Positions 1 through 8,172 of a DNA stretch of 37,876 nucleotides are shown one piece after another. The DNA is from Rhodopseudomonas pseudopalustris. Its GTDB lineage: Bacteria; Pseudomonadota; Alphaproteobacteria; Rhizobiales; Xanthobacteraceae. Each line of letters starts with the position of its first letter. Positions within the stretch are counted from its first letter, which is position 1. Below the pieces are notes generated by a model. It worked only from the letters and a program-made list of their open reading frames with translations, had not been told where the DNA came from and did no database searches. The position numbers and the translations under genes are program-made. Where the stretch lies: contig NZ_FODT01000019.1 of NCBI RefSeq assembly GCF_900110435.1, positions 1 to 37,876 on the forward strand. Direction: 5' to 3'.

Positions 1-640
1 ATGTAGCAGAGCTTGGCCGGCTGGCCGTCGCCTTTCTTGTACAGTCGCGCTTCGGGATCGGTCGTGCTCTGATGCGTGTCGTTGCTGCGCTTCTCGTTGT
101 GGAAGCTGGCTCGGCGTTGCGGCCCGGCCCGTCGCTGTCCTGGTCGTCGCCATCCTTGCGGCGGAAGCTCTTGATCGACGCCCACGCCTCGATCAGCGTG
201 CCATCGACCGAGAAGTGTTCGCTCGACAGCAAACGCTTCACATCCGGCCGAGCGAGCAGCGCGGTCAGGAATTTTGTCGCGATCTCGCCTTCGAGGAGCC
301 GGTCCCGGTTCTTCGAGAAGGTCGAGTGGTCCCAAACCGCGTCGTCCACGCCCAGGCCGACGAACCAACGGAACAAGAGGTCGAAGTCAAGCCGTTCCAT
401 CAGTAGCCGCTCCGAGCGGATGCCGTAGAACGCCTGCAGCAGCATCGCACGCAGCAATCTCTCAGGCGCGATCGAGGGACGGCCGAAAGACGTGTAAAGC
501 GCGTCGAAGTCCCTCGAAAGATCATTCAGCGCCGCATTGGCGAGCCGCCGGATCGTGCGCAGCGGATGGTCGGGCCGAACCCGAGCCTCCAGGTCCACAT
601 AGTTGAACAGCGCCCCAGACCGTTCGTCACTTCCACGCAT
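1..640 (-). pseudogene. IS5-family transposase, truncated by window edge and frameshifted
   Basis: Read on the minus strand from an ATG at 640, the protein begins MRGSDERSGALFNYVDLEAR, the N-terminus of a common IS5-group DDE transposase, and continues through a domain with the phrase FSVDGTLIEAW near 190-220, which should carry the first catalytic Asp. Around 106-112 one base is missing relative to the family: the frame up to GRNAE is followed in another frame by SFHNEKRSNDTHQSTTDPEA and the Zn-like phrase KKGDGQPAKLCY. The rest of the gene lies beyond the left edge. The frame is open to position 1, so the lesion is a single indel and not a stop. Family assignment is secure; whether the copy is dead depends on that one base. 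Confidence 0.85.
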
Positions 641-702
641 CGTCTTCCCCTCGAAGCATCCGCATCGAAGGGAATCATGACGAGAGGCCTGCCGCCAGTG
701 CC

Positions 703-720
703 TTTTTCAACAGCCTGTTA
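703..720 (-). repeat. Terminal inverted repeat of the IS5-type element
   Basis: Reading the minus strand the sequence is TAACAGGCTGTTGAAAAAG. The core GGCTGTTGAAAAA is typical of the ends of this IS5/IS1182-type group. It lies about 63 bp upstream of the transposase start and marks the element's outer end. The other end is outside the window. Confidence 0.6.
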
Positions 721-721
721 G

Positions 722-1002
722 CGCGTTGTCGAAATGACCAGCATGCGGACCAAGCACCGGATCGCAGCCTCCCTGCTGCGGCTGTCAGATCAGGCCGGCG
801 TCAAGACGTATCAGTGGATCAACATCGAGTCCCCCGTGACGCGCACAGAGCTTGCGTAGATGTCGGGGCTGACTTACTTTTTTGCGATCAGTCGCCCTGT
901 TAGTTGCTGGCAGAAGCAAGAGATCCTGAAGAGTGTTCGTCGCCGGATGACCATCCTGAGTTCAGGGAACTTGCGGAGATCGCCGAGTTGCGCGTGAGAT
1001 AG
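722..1002 (+). pseudogene. Crp/Fnr-family regulator, C-terminal remnant
   Basis: The plus frame immediately after the IS end reads RTKHRIAASLLRLSDQAG and then ESPVTRTELA, which is the end of the dimerisation helix and the start of the Crp/Fnr helix-turn-helix (family: RIAATLLRLSDQ...TQSELAQM). A TAG stop at 857-859 interrupts the HTH; beyond it the frame continues MSGLTYFFAISR and then RRRMTIL, the wing. A frameshift near 974 restores EIAELRVR before a stop at 1000-1002. The N-terminal sensor domain is gone, replaced by the IS element. Given the hemerythrin and NnrS-like neighbours this may have been an NnrR/Dnr-type regulator, but that is inference. Confidence 0.7.
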
Positions 1003-1063
1003 CTGCTGATCTGTTGGCTGAAACCTGCCGTTCCGGTGTGACAGGGAGGTGGCCCGTGGTGGC

Positions 1064-1091
1064 GGCGCCTGGAACCGCACTGCCAGGCGGC
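1064..1091 (-). terminator. Hairpin just downstream of the hemerythrin stop
   Basis: CGCCTGG at 1066-1072 pairs perfectly with CCAGGCG at 1083-1089 across a 10-base loop, directly after the hemerythrin stop codon in its reading direction. No U-tract follows, so this is at most a weak or Rho-assisted end or an mRNA 3' stabiliser. Confidence 0.35.
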
Positions 1092-1583
1092 TCAGGTGTT
1101 GCCGGTATAGACGTTGTACAAACGAATCTCCGTCTCGCTGTCCATAGTGTCGTTCACCAACGGCAGCAGCGCCATCTCCTCCTTTTGAACGTGGACCACC
1201 ATGCGCTGCACGAATTCGGCGCCAACCCGGCGAAACTCCTCCCAACTCGCTTTGTCGAAGCCGGCGCTTTCAGCGGTGCGCGAAAGTGCCGCGAGAGTCT
1301 CCCCGAGTGGGCGCATCACGGCATGCTCCTCGGTGAGATGATCTCCGATCAACTGATCGCCGACCGATTCGAGAAGGGTGAACAGGTGGGTTTCCTCGAA
1401 ATCGAAGTGCCGTATTGTGTCGGAATCGATAGCGAGGACGAGATCGCGCAGCAATCGGGCGTCCTTTGGGTCACTGATATCAATAGGCTGCCGGCGTCCG
1501 AGCGATTGCTCGAGGCGCTCCATCAAGGTGATGGTCGCGCGATGCTCGTCGTGAAGCGTCTGGCTGATGCGGTTGGCAAACAT
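1092..1583 (-). CDS. Hemerythrin HHE-domain protein
   Basis: This is a 163-residue cytoplasmic protein made of one four-helix hemerythrin domain, predicted to bind a non-haem di-iron centre that can handle O2 or NO or act in iron storage. The ligand pattern is visible: HDEH (His11, His14), HFDFEETH (His59, Glu63, His66), HLTEEH (His82, His87) and HVQKEE (His131, Glu135). The start lies 9 bp after the stop of the NnrS-like gene on the same strand, with a GGAGG-like site in the gap, so it is the last gene of a three-gene operon. Hemerythrins paired with NnrS-type membrane proteins are common in nitric-oxide-response clusters, which suggests that role here. Length is normal for a single-domain member and nothing is missing. 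Confidence 0.88.
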   Translation of the reverse strand: MFANRISQTLHDEHRATITLMERLEQSLGRRQPIDISDPKDARLLRDLVLAIDSDTIRHFDFEETHLFTLLESVGDQLIGDHLTEEHAVMRPLGETLAALSRTAESAGFDKASWEEFRRVGAEFVQRMVVHVQKEEMALLPLVNDTMDSETEIRLYNVYTGNT

Positions 1584-1592
1584 GGAAACCTC

Positions 1593-2882
1593 CTACGGGT
1601 GGGCCCACGGCCGGGTTCGACCCGACGCGAGAGTTTTTAGGATGCTGGCGATGAACGTGACGAAGGCAAGCGCGCCGGCCAGGCCGAGCAGCGCGGCCAG
1701 CGCCGCCAGATTCGTACTGTCAAAGACAATCGCCGCGGCCAATCCGCTGATCGCGACGAGGTGACACGCGGCGTGAACCGTCAGTGGGGCGCTGGCGCCA
1801 AGTTCGGACAACAATGGCGGCCCGCCCGTCGAGCGGGTCACATGCATCGAGACAAGGAACTGGACGATCCGCTGCAGAATTCCGAGCAGAAAGGTCATGA
1901 GCCAGCCGCCGAGAGATATCAAACCGAACAGCGTCGGTCCGCCCGGTCCGGCCCAGCCCCGCAAGACCGCGAGGCCGAGCAGCGGCGTCAGGGCCAGCGA
2001 TACCCAGGAGATTCGCACCAGCAAGAATGACAGGCCGAGCCGCTTGCGCATACCGGTGGTGAGAGTAACCTGCATCAGCCGCAGATGCAGCAGAGCGGCG
2101 ACAACACCGAGCCCACAGGCGGCCGCGAGCCAGGTCGCCTCGCCGAGCAAAGCGCCAGCAACCCCCAGCGCCACCGTGGCCGCCGCGGCGGCGAAGCCAG
2201 CCCAGACCATGGGCTTTTCCGGCGTACGCGACAGGGCGAACATCGGGATCAGCACGTGGCTGAAGCCGAGCGCCAGCATCCCCATGAAGCCGAAAGCGCC
2301 GAGGATCATGTGGGCGAGGGCGATGTCGGTACGGTCGGCGAGGAAGCCGATTTCGGTGTCGAGTGATAAAGCGAGGCCCAGCGCGACCAGCAGGATCAGC
2401 GACACAAACGCCGCCCAACCATAGGCCCGGACCACCGGCATGCTGCCGGCCCGGCGCAGATTGTCGGCAAACAGGCCCGCGAACAGCAGAATTCCCATGG
2501 TGCATGCCAAGGCGCCGGCGATCATCAGGCCGACATCAGCCGCGTGCATGCCCCAGATCAGCGCGATCGTACCCGGCACCAGCAGCCAGAACGCCGCCTT
2601 GATCGGCCACACCGCCGCGAGCGGCCGCGCCGTCGCAACCGGAAGCAATTGCACCGCGGCGCCGATTGCCGTCATCGTCAGTACTCCGAGCGTCAGCAGA
2701 TGCACGGCGGCGAGCGACGGTCCGACGCCGCCACGGAATTGCGTGAAGTCGGCCGCGGCCAACAGAACCGCCACCCAGAGCGCGACGTGGAGCACCGCGG
2801 CCACCGCGAAGAACCGGAACGGCACCGACGCCGGCAGTAGCCGGCTCTTGGCCGAGCCGAGAAACGTGCCGACCATCGTCAT
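1593..2882 (-). CDS. NnrS / haem-copper-oxidase-like polytopic membrane protein
   Basis: This 429-residue integral membrane protein has about twelve hydrophobic helices. Single histidines sit inside or at the ends of helices: His61 (AVHLLTLGVLT), His191 (LAHMILGAFG), His209 (GFSHVLIPMF) and His347 (VSMHVTRSTG), an arrangement resembling the haem-ligand pattern of NnrS and subunit-I-like proteins. I do not see the full CuB triad of a true oxidase. It starts with ATG overlapping the stop of the TusA-like gene (ATGA) and ends 9 bp before the hemerythrin gene, so the three are probably co-transcribed and co-translated. A role in nitric oxide tolerance or respiratory haem-protein protection is inferred from family and neighbours. 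It could also be an uncharacterised paralogue outside NnrS proper. Confidence 0.7.
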   Translation of the reverse strand: MTMVGTFLGSAKSRLLPASVPFRFFAVAAVLHVALWVAVLLAAADFTQFRGGVGPSLAAVHLLTLGVLTMTAIGAAVQLLPVATARPLAAVWPIKAAFWLLVPGTIALIWGMHAADVGLMIAGALACTMGILLFAGLFADNLRRAGSMPVVRAYGWAAFVSLILLVALGLALSLDTEIGFLADRTDIALAHMILGAFGFMGMLALGFSHVLIPMFALSRTPEKPMVWAGFAAAAATVALGVAGALLGEATWLAAACGLGVVAALLHLRLMQVTLTTGMRKRLGLSFLLVRISWVSLALTPLLGLAVLRGWAGPGGPTLFGLISLGGWLMTFLLGILQRIVQFLVSMHVTRSTGGPPLLSELGASAPLTVHAACHLVAISGLAAAIVFDSTNLAALAALLGLAGALAFVTFIASILKTLASGRTRPWAHP

Positions 2883-3166
2883 GAGCGAGTACGTTGCATC
2901 TCGAGCACCAGGCCGCCTTGCTGTGAACTATCACCCGATGTCGCGATCAACCTATAGCGCCAGCCTCGCTCGTCCAGTTCGGGATACAGCAGCAGCGGCT
3001 CCTGGCTCAGATGGGCCAACAGCACCTCGCCGGCCTCGCCGCCGTCGATCAACCTCAGCACCGTCACCAGAGGCTCCGGACAGGGAAGCCCCCGCACATC
3101 GACATGAAGCCCGTCTTCTGCCTGCCATAGGCGTGTACCATCGTGCGCTCCGGCGCCGTTTGTCAT
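2879..3166 (-). CDS. TusA-family (SirA-like) sulfur-carrier protein
   Basis: This 95-residue protein carries the TusA signature around residues 23-31, VDVRGLPCPEPLV, with Cys29 in the CPxP motif that forms the persulfide or redox site in this family. A longer frame extends upstream to 3403, but the ATG at 3166 is preferred because GAAGGAG lies about 8 bases upstream and the extra N-terminal residues are arginine-rich non-domain sequence. The C-terminal half (ELDERGWRYRLI...) is longer than in classical TusA, like the DUF2249/TusA hybrids found beside NnrS genes. It overlaps the next gene by 4 bp. The precise sulfur acceptor is unknown. Confidence 0.8.
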   Translation of the reverse strand: MTNGAGAHDGTRLWQAEDGLHVDVRGLPCPEPLVTVLRLIDGGEAGEVLLAHLSQEPLLLYPELDERGWRYRLIATSGDSSQQGGLVLEMQRTRS

Positions 3167-3299
3167 GCTGGCGATACTCCTTCGCTGCGGCGCTATCCAA
3201 GCGGGTGCCGGGCGATCACGGAAATGGTCGCTCTGACGACGAACCAACCCGGCTCGGCGGCGCACATAAGCCCGGAGTCTATCGCGTCGAACTGCCCCG

Positions 3300-3522
3300 A
3301 TGATTGTTCTGCCACAAACAAGCGGCGGCATAGCCGACCCGACCCCATGTCCGCGCATTTGCGCTGAACTGATCGTCTCCAAGACCGAACTCAAGGGCCG
3401 CATAACTTACGCCAATCGCACCTTCTGCCGGATCGCGGGCTACAGCGAGGCCAAGTTGCTCGGCCAGCCGCACAGCATCATCCGGCATCCGGACATGCCG
3501 CGCGCGGTGTTTCGCCTGGTGT
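3300..3522 (+). pseudogene. Aer-type PAS-domain fragment
   Basis: The frame from an ATG at 3300 contains a clear Aer-like PAS core: [39 protein letters not shown] and [11 protein letters not shown]. This matches aerotaxis receptors and PAS-linked chemotaxis proteins (TYAN...F...G.SxEELLGQPHNIVRHPDMP). After about 3522 the reading frame becomes katG sequence in another frame, so only the first ~70 residues of the domain survive. The HAMP/MCP fragment at 14110-14325 comes from the same kind of protein, but I cannot show that they were once one gene. Confidence 0.75.
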
Positions 3523-3523
3523 C

Positions 3524-3788
3524 CGAAACCCGTTCACGGGCGGAGGCTCACGCGGGCGCAGGAATCGCGACTGGTGGCCGGATCACCTCGACATCAGCAT
3601 GCTGCATCGGAATTCGACGCTGTCGAATCCGATGGGACCGGCACTCGACTACGCCAAGGAATTCGAGAGTCTGGATCTCACCGCGGGGATCAAGGATCTG
3701 CACGCGCTGATGACGGACTCGCAGGAATGGTGGCCGGCCGACTTCGGTCACTACGGCGGGCTGATGATCCGCATGGCCTGGCATTCGG
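3524..3788 (+). pseudogene. katG: Catalase-peroxidase katG, N-terminal fragment
   Basis: The plus frame reads [20 protein letters not shown], then [40 protein letters not shown] and IRMAWHSA. These are the highly conserved first ~90 residues of bacterial KatG, including the distal haem-pocket Arg, Trp and His (R..W H in IRMAWHS). Immediately after the catalytic His and the next two residues the sequence switches to an IS66 transposase, so about 85% of the protein is missing and the fragment cannot be active. Upstream it abuts a PAS fragment with no start codon in frame. The two junctions are about 260 bp apart. Confidence 0.9.
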
Positions 3789-4708
3789 CGCGCCGCCGGA
3801 GCTGGCGCGGCGTCTGGCGCAGCGCTGGCGGATCGGGTCGGCGCCTGCGTGGTGGCGCTTGAGCCGTTGATCGAAGCGATCCGTCTCCACGTGATGAGCG
3901 CCGATCGCATCCACGCCGACGACATCACGGTGCCGATGTTGGCGAAGATGAAGACCGTCACCGGCCGAATCTGGACCTATGTCCGTGATGACCGGCCATT
4001 TGGCGGCAGCGATCCGCCGGCGGCCCTCTTCTATTACTCGCGCAACCGCGCCGGGGAGCATCCGCAAGGCCATCTGGCCGGCTATGTCGGCCTGATGCAG
4101 GCCGATGCCTTCGATGGCTACAACCAGCTCTACAGGCCTCCGCGGAAGCCGGCGCCGATCCTGGAGGCGGCATGCTGGAGCCGCGCCCGCCGCAAGTTCT
4201 TCGACGACGCGAAGACAGGTGAGGCGCCGATTGCGGCCGAGGCCGTGCGGCGGATCGACGAGCTGTTCGCGATCGAGCGCACCATCAACGGCCAAGCTCC
4301 GGAGCAACGGCTTGCGGTGCGCCGGGAGAGGTCGGCGCCGCTCGTCACCAACCTGGAAATCTGGATGCGGCAGCAGCGCACCTTGCTGTCATCGAACAAT
4401 GACACCACCAAAGCGATCAACTACCTGCTGAACAGCTGGCCCGCCTTCACTTCCTCGACGACGGTCGCGTCTGCCTGACCAACAACGCCGCCGAAAGAGC
4501 GTTGCGCGGTGTGGCGGTCGGACGACGAAACTGGACCTTCGCCGGCTCGGATGCTGGCGGTCACCGCGGCGCGGCCGTCTACACGGTGTTCGAAACCTGC
4601 AAGATGAACGACGTCGATCCGCAAGGCTGGCTCGCCGACGTTGCCGACCTGATGACGCTGCGAGAGGCATTGCAGGCGAGAGCCAGGCGCGCCGCGTCGA
4701 CTTCGTAG
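3789..4708 (+). pseudogene. IS66-family transposase (TnpC), 3' part, frameshifted
   Basis: From about 3810 the frame reads [20 protein letters not shown], then MSADRIHADDITVPMLAKMK, TGRIWTYVRDDRPFGG and AGYVGLMQADAFDGYNQLY, which is the DDE catalytic core of IS66 TnpC (first Asp in HADD). One base is lost near 4450; the C-terminus continues in another frame as FLDDGRVCLTNNAAERALRG, which contains the last catalytic Glu, followed by NWTFAGSDAGG and a stop at 4706-4708. The N-terminal zinc-finger/leucine-zipper half and the tnpA/tnpB genes are absent here. An OrfA remnant of the same IS type lies at 13927-14109. Confidence 0.88.
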
Positions 4709-5214
4709 AGGTCCGAGATGGCAACCTTCCGAACGAACCCATCGGTGACAGGGCTGACGGGGCCTGTCTTTTGACTCTGCGTCTGGAGCGGAGCTACTTG
4801 AACAACATTAGCACGAATTGAGTTCAGCCAAAATACTCGCGTCTGGCGCTTTTGATCGCTCTGCCTTCAAACGAATTTCAAGATTCTTATGACAGGCATC
4901 ACCGGCTTTGATGCAGCGATGCGAGCCTCGCTAGCCAATTATCTTGACGCCAACAATCAATCCGATTCGTTACTAACTCGATACCCTTCCTCCGTCTCCT
5001 CCAGCCTGAAGAACGTTACTATTCATCTTGGACGAAGCTAAAACCGGTGAAAAATGGAGCGCTCACCTGGGGATTGTGGCTACACCAAAACGGCGACGAG
5101 ATTTTCGAGTTTGAGGTGCTATTCGAAGGCGAGGGCGACGCAAGAAGGCGTCTTAGAATGCAGCGTTCTATGTGGAATGATCGCCTGCCATCGCCGCGAG
5201 GTCGCAGTCGCGCA
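4709..5214. other. No intact gene seen
   Basis: After the IS66 fragment I see only short frames with no recognisable domain. Base composition is less GC-rich than the flanking operons. The stretch probably holds IS66 end sequence and decayed DNA. Confidence 0.5.
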
Positions 5215-5400
5215 TCGCGGCGAGATTCTGGCGCAGCGAACAGGCGATAGAAATTGAACATCAGCGTTTCGTCCGCCCGTTTGCCCTAGTCGTAGCAGGC
5301 GCGGGGGGCCCGTTGCGTTGACGTGGCCGATATAGGTTTCCGGTAGTTGGCATCTCGGATCGCCATAGATCTCGCTGGTTGAGGGCTGCAGAATCCGGCT
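5215..5400 (-). pseudogene. UDP-glucuronate decarboxylase / NAD-dependent epimerase remnant
   Basis: On the minus strand the frame near 5400-5300 reads RILQPSTSEIYGDP followed by PETYIGHVNATGP, closely matching the active-site region of UDP-glucuronate decarboxylases and related SDR epimerases (STSEVYGDP...PQPEDYWGHVNPIGPRS). After a frameshift the next segment is RACYD, a stop, GKRADETLMFNFYR, corresponding to the catalytic YxxxK helix (CYDEGKR.AETL). A stop codon therefore replaces the residue after CYD, and the rest of the gene is missing on both sides. This is a relic of cell-surface sugar nucleotide metabolism. Confidence 0.75.
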
Positions 5401-6277
5401 TGTGTTGGATTTTGGGGCGCGAGGAAGCAACCCAGTTTTGGCTCGATTATCAAGACGAGCTTACAGAGCGATGGAACGCATGGACAGCTAGCCCTTATTC
5501 AGAGCGTTTAAAATGACAAGTGTTGCTTGCTAGCGCGAACCGAGTGCGCGGCTTATCGGTGGGGCAAACATGCGAAGCCGACCGCTAGCGAAGAAAACCA
5601 CTGGATCAAGCGGTAACGCGCCACGGTTGGACAGTAGCTTTTTCATGGGGGGCATGGCCAGGTTTCCTTCCTGTTTCCGATTCGGTTACTGTTGATCCGC
5701 CGGATCGGAGCCGTCATGCAGCAGGGATCTTTTGAAGCAGTGATCTTCTGTTGTGTTTGGCGGCAGCTGCGTCTGCGTAATCGCGGGTATGACGATGCAA
5801 TTTCGTCACCAAGTCGGCTCGCAGGGGCTGTCTTTGATCGTTCCGGGGCCGCAGCGCTCGTGAGTCGGGCGATAGGCGCGACTCACGTGCGCGTCTGCGT
5901 GATCGGAACGGTGCCGCTTCACTGTAGCTTTTTATCGTGTATTGATGTCGCCCCATCAGGGTGGCGGTTGGTTCGCCGCGATCCGACCCGCGAGTATCGA
6001 CATCTCTTAAGGAAGGCGTCTCTCGGCGCCCTCGCTGGCTGGCGCCGGCCCATCAGCGGGCTATGAGCGGCCTTTTCGATCCAGCTGCTATCCATCCCCG
6101 TAAGCGGACGCTGCAACCCTCTTTCGACGGCCGCTCTATTTTCGTTTGATCAATGCCGACAACCGACAGCCCTTCGCATTTCCATTTTGCCATCCGAGAG
6201 GCATTCGGCGAGGAGACGTCAGCGATCACAATAGCCGTCAGGTCTGGCCAGCATAGCCCAATGCTCGACGAGACGTG
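5401..6277. other. Long gene-poor stretch
   Basis: About 880 bp with several overlapping short frames (for example 5692-6066 plus) that show no domain, poor codon consistency and no convincing ribosome site. I see no tRNA, terminator or repeat here. Confidence 0.45.
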
Positions 6278-6754
6278 CTAGCTATCGCTATTTGAACTCA
6301 AAAACTGAGCGAATGCCTTCAGCGTCGTCTCCGAACAGTGGTGCTCCATACCCTCTGCGTCGGCTTCTGCAGCTTCGCTAGGAACGCCAACTGCTCGGAG
6401 AAGATCAACTACGAGCCGATGACGAGCGTGAGATCTCGCTGCCAGCGCCTGCCCCTGCTCAGTGAGAAAAACTCCGCGATAAGGGCGCGACGTCGCCAGT
6501 CCAGCTTTCTTCAATCGTGCGATGGTCTTGATGGCGGTTGCGTGCGAGACGCCGAGGCGACGTGCAATGTCGGTCGGTCGCGCTTCCCCCGTGCCGGACA
6601 GTAAATCGGCGATGAGCTCGACATAATCTTCAAGAATGGCGGTCGATTGTGCCGAACGTGTCTTTCCGAAGCGGCGCGCTTGCACAAGTTCAGCCGGAAG
6701 CTCCGCCAGCGGAGAGACCTTGCGCCGAGAGACCGGCGGAACAGCGGGGCCCAT
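6278..6754 (-). CDS. mntR: Manganese-responsive regulator MntR (DtxR family)
   Basis: A 158-residue DtxR-family repressor. The winged helix spans roughly residues 60-105 (RPTDIARRLGVSHATAIKTI, then a wing with RPYRGVFLTEQG), followed by the metal-binding/dimerisation helices with HRLVVDLLRAVGVP and the EGMEHHCSE ligand motif typical of Mn-type MntR. A longer frame starts with TTG at 6808, but ATG 6754 is chosen because AGGAG stands 8 bases upstream and the domain begins soon after. It is divergent from the outer-membrane barrel-sitABCD operon, and two palindromic boxes lie in the shared intergenic region, implying that it represses both itself and the transporter when Mn is plentiful. Confidence 0.9.
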   Translation of the reverse strand: MGPAVPPVSRRKVSPLAELPAELVQARRFGKTRSAQSTAILEDYVELIADLLSGTGEARPTDIARRLGVSHATAIKTIARLKKAGLATSRPYRGVFLTEQGQALAARSHARHRLVVDLLRAVGVPSEAAEADAEGMEHHCSETTLKAFAQFLSSNSDS

Positions 6755-6810
6755 TGTTTCACTCCTGAATGCTCCGATCGGGAAAGCATGATTTCCTTTC
6801 TTCGTCAAAA

Positions 6811-6826
6811 TGTAGCCTGAGCAACA
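6811..6826. promoter_or_regulatory. Candidate MntR box 1 (mntR side)
   Basis: TGTAGCCTGAGCAACA is an imperfect inverted repeat sharing the TGTAGCC half-site with the perfect box at 6863. It lies 57 bp upstream of the mntR start, suited to autoregulation. Confidence 0.6.
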
Positions 6827-6835
6827 TTGTCTGGA

Positions 6836-6863
6836 TTGCTTTCTGCGAGCAGTTCTCTATTAT
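6836..6863 (+). promoter_or_regulatory. Candidate promoter of the sit operon
   Basis: TTGCTT at 6836-6841 and TATTAT at 6858-6863 are spaced by 16 bp and resemble a sigma-70 promoter pointing to the barrel-sitABCD operon. The palindrome at 6863-6878 overlaps the -10/start region, which would suit repression by MntR. Confidence 0.4.
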
Positions 6864-6878
6864 GTAGCCCAGGCTACA
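6863..6878. promoter_or_regulatory. Candidate MntR box 2 (perfect palindrome)
   Basis: TGTAGCCCAGGCTACA has perfect 7-bp arms (TGTAGCC / GGCTACA) around a 2-bp centre. It sits between divergent mntR and the transporter operon and shares its half-site with the box at 6811, which makes it the best operator candidate in the window. Confidence 0.7.
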
Positions 6879-7114
6879 ACATAAGGTATGAGGTGGAATT
6901 AGAGGGGCGATGTCAGCGAATGCGATGAGGTTGCGTTAGGTCACGCGACAGAAACCAACCAGGCTAGGAGCCCGGCTGGGAGTCAAACATAGCGTCAGCG
7001 ACCTGATGCCCATCATTTTACCTGGCGATCGAATGCAGGACTGCGGCGGTGATAGGAACGGCCTCAGACTGAGATTCTGCGCCACTGCCAAATTGTCTGA
7101 TGAGGTGAACCTAG
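6879..7114 (+). other. Long leader of the sit operon
   Basis: About 235 bp separate the candidate operator from the first start codon. I compared it by eye with the yybP-ykoY Mn riboswitch and found no match. CCAGGCTAGGAGCCCGGCTGGG at about 6958-6981 could fold into a stem. No convincing gene is present. Confidence 0.35.
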
Positions 7115-8113
7115 ATGAAGAACCAGACTTATGCGGTGAGGCGGCGGCAAATTCGGGGTTGGCCGTGGAGGCGTCTGCTTGTCACGGCTGCAACAGTCGC
7201 TGTTGCAGGAGCATCAACGGCCGCGGCAGACGAAGCGCCCTCCTGGTTTTCTGCTCCCGCGTCTTCGCGTTCGGGCTTCGCGATGCAGCACCCCCCGACG
7301 GTTCCCGGCACACATCACGCGGAGGGTGTCGATACAGAACACATCTTCGGTTTCTCGATGGGCTCCGATATCGGCCAAAAGGGTGAGATCGAGGTCGAGT
7401 TGGAAAACGTCGGCAGTTTCGGCAAGCGCGATGGCCGCTACGCCACCCTCTCGACGCTGACTCAGGTCAAGTACACGCTCACAGATCGGATCCGCATCGC
7501 ACCGGGGCTGTCGTTCGGCGGACAGCAGATCGATGGCGTATTAGGCTACGACGACCGCCACCACTTGACGTTCAACGGTGCCGCGCTCGAGTTTCGTTAC
7601 AAGCTGATCGACCGCAAGGCGGCGCCGTTCGGGCTGACGCTGCACGCGCAGCCGAATTGGTCCCGCGTCGACGAAGCGTCGGGCGGCCGGATCGAGCAAT
7701 ATGGTGGCGAGTTCGCGGCGCTGTTCGACCGAGAGCTGATCGCCGAGAGGTTGTTCGCCGCCTTCAACGTCTGGTACGGCACCGGCGCCACCCGTGACCT
7801 CGCAACAAACACCTGGGCCCACGACTCCGAGCTGCAGCTACACGGCGGGCTGTCGTATGCGTTCGCGCCCGGATTTCTCGCCGGCCTTAATGTTCGATAT
7901 CTGCGCGCCTATGACGGCGGCGGGCTGGACCGTTTCCTCGGCGACGCCGTCTATGTCGGACCGACCTTCTCCTACAACGTTTCGCCGGCATTCGGCATCT
8001 CTGGCACCTGGCAGTTCCAGGTCGCGGGCGGCGCCCTGGGCGACCGGAGGCCGCTCAACCTCGATCATTTCGAGCGCCAACAGGCGATGCTCCGGCTCAA
8101 TTGGCATTTTTAG
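7115..8113 (+). CDS. Outer-membrane beta-barrel protein of the manganese operon
   Basis: A 332-residue protein with an N-terminal signal peptide (arginine-rich start, hydrophobic run VTAATVAVAGAS, cleavage near TAAADEA at about residues 35-40). The mature part begins with a His-rich stretch (HPPTVPGTHHAEGVDTEH) and continues as alternating amphipathic strands, ending in LRLNWHF with a terminal Phe as outer-membrane barrels do. GAGGTG lies 7 bases before the ATG. It is the first gene of the operon, 59 bp before sitA, under the candidate MntR palindrome. In Bradyrhizobium an outer-membrane manganese channel (MnoP) is regulated with Mn uptake; this protein may play the same part, but I do not recognise it as MnoP. 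Manganese passage is inferred from context only. Confidence 0.75.
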   Translation: MKNQTYAVRRRQIRGWPWRRLLVTAATVAVAGASTAAADEAPSWFSAPASSRSGFAMQHPPTVPGTHHAEGVDTEHIFGFSMGSDIGQKGEIEVELENVGSFGKRDGRYATLSTLTQVKYTLTDRIRIAPGLSFGGQQIDGVLGYDDRHHLTFNGAALEFRYKLIDRKAAPFGLTLHAQPNWSRVDEASGGRIEQYGGEFAALFDRELIAERLFAAFNVWYGTGATRDLATNTWAHDSELQLHGGLSYAFAPGFLAGLNVRYLRAYDGGGLDRFLGDAVYVGPTFSYNVSPAFGISGTWQFQVAGGALGDRRPLNLDHFERQQAMLRLNWHF

Positions 8114-8172
8114 CGACGGGCGCGCGACGAACACGCGAGCCACGGCGCGCGACTGCATCAGGATGGAAACAG

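Noticed and set aside
5692-6066. 124-residue plus frame between the epimerase remnant and mntR
   Set aside because: No domain, no ribosome site, and irregular codon use; not supported as a gene.
6879-7114. Mn riboswitch (yybP-ykoY type) in the sit leader
   Set aside because: The conserved motif pattern of that riboswitch could not be found by eye; the leader is noted only as long and possibly structured.
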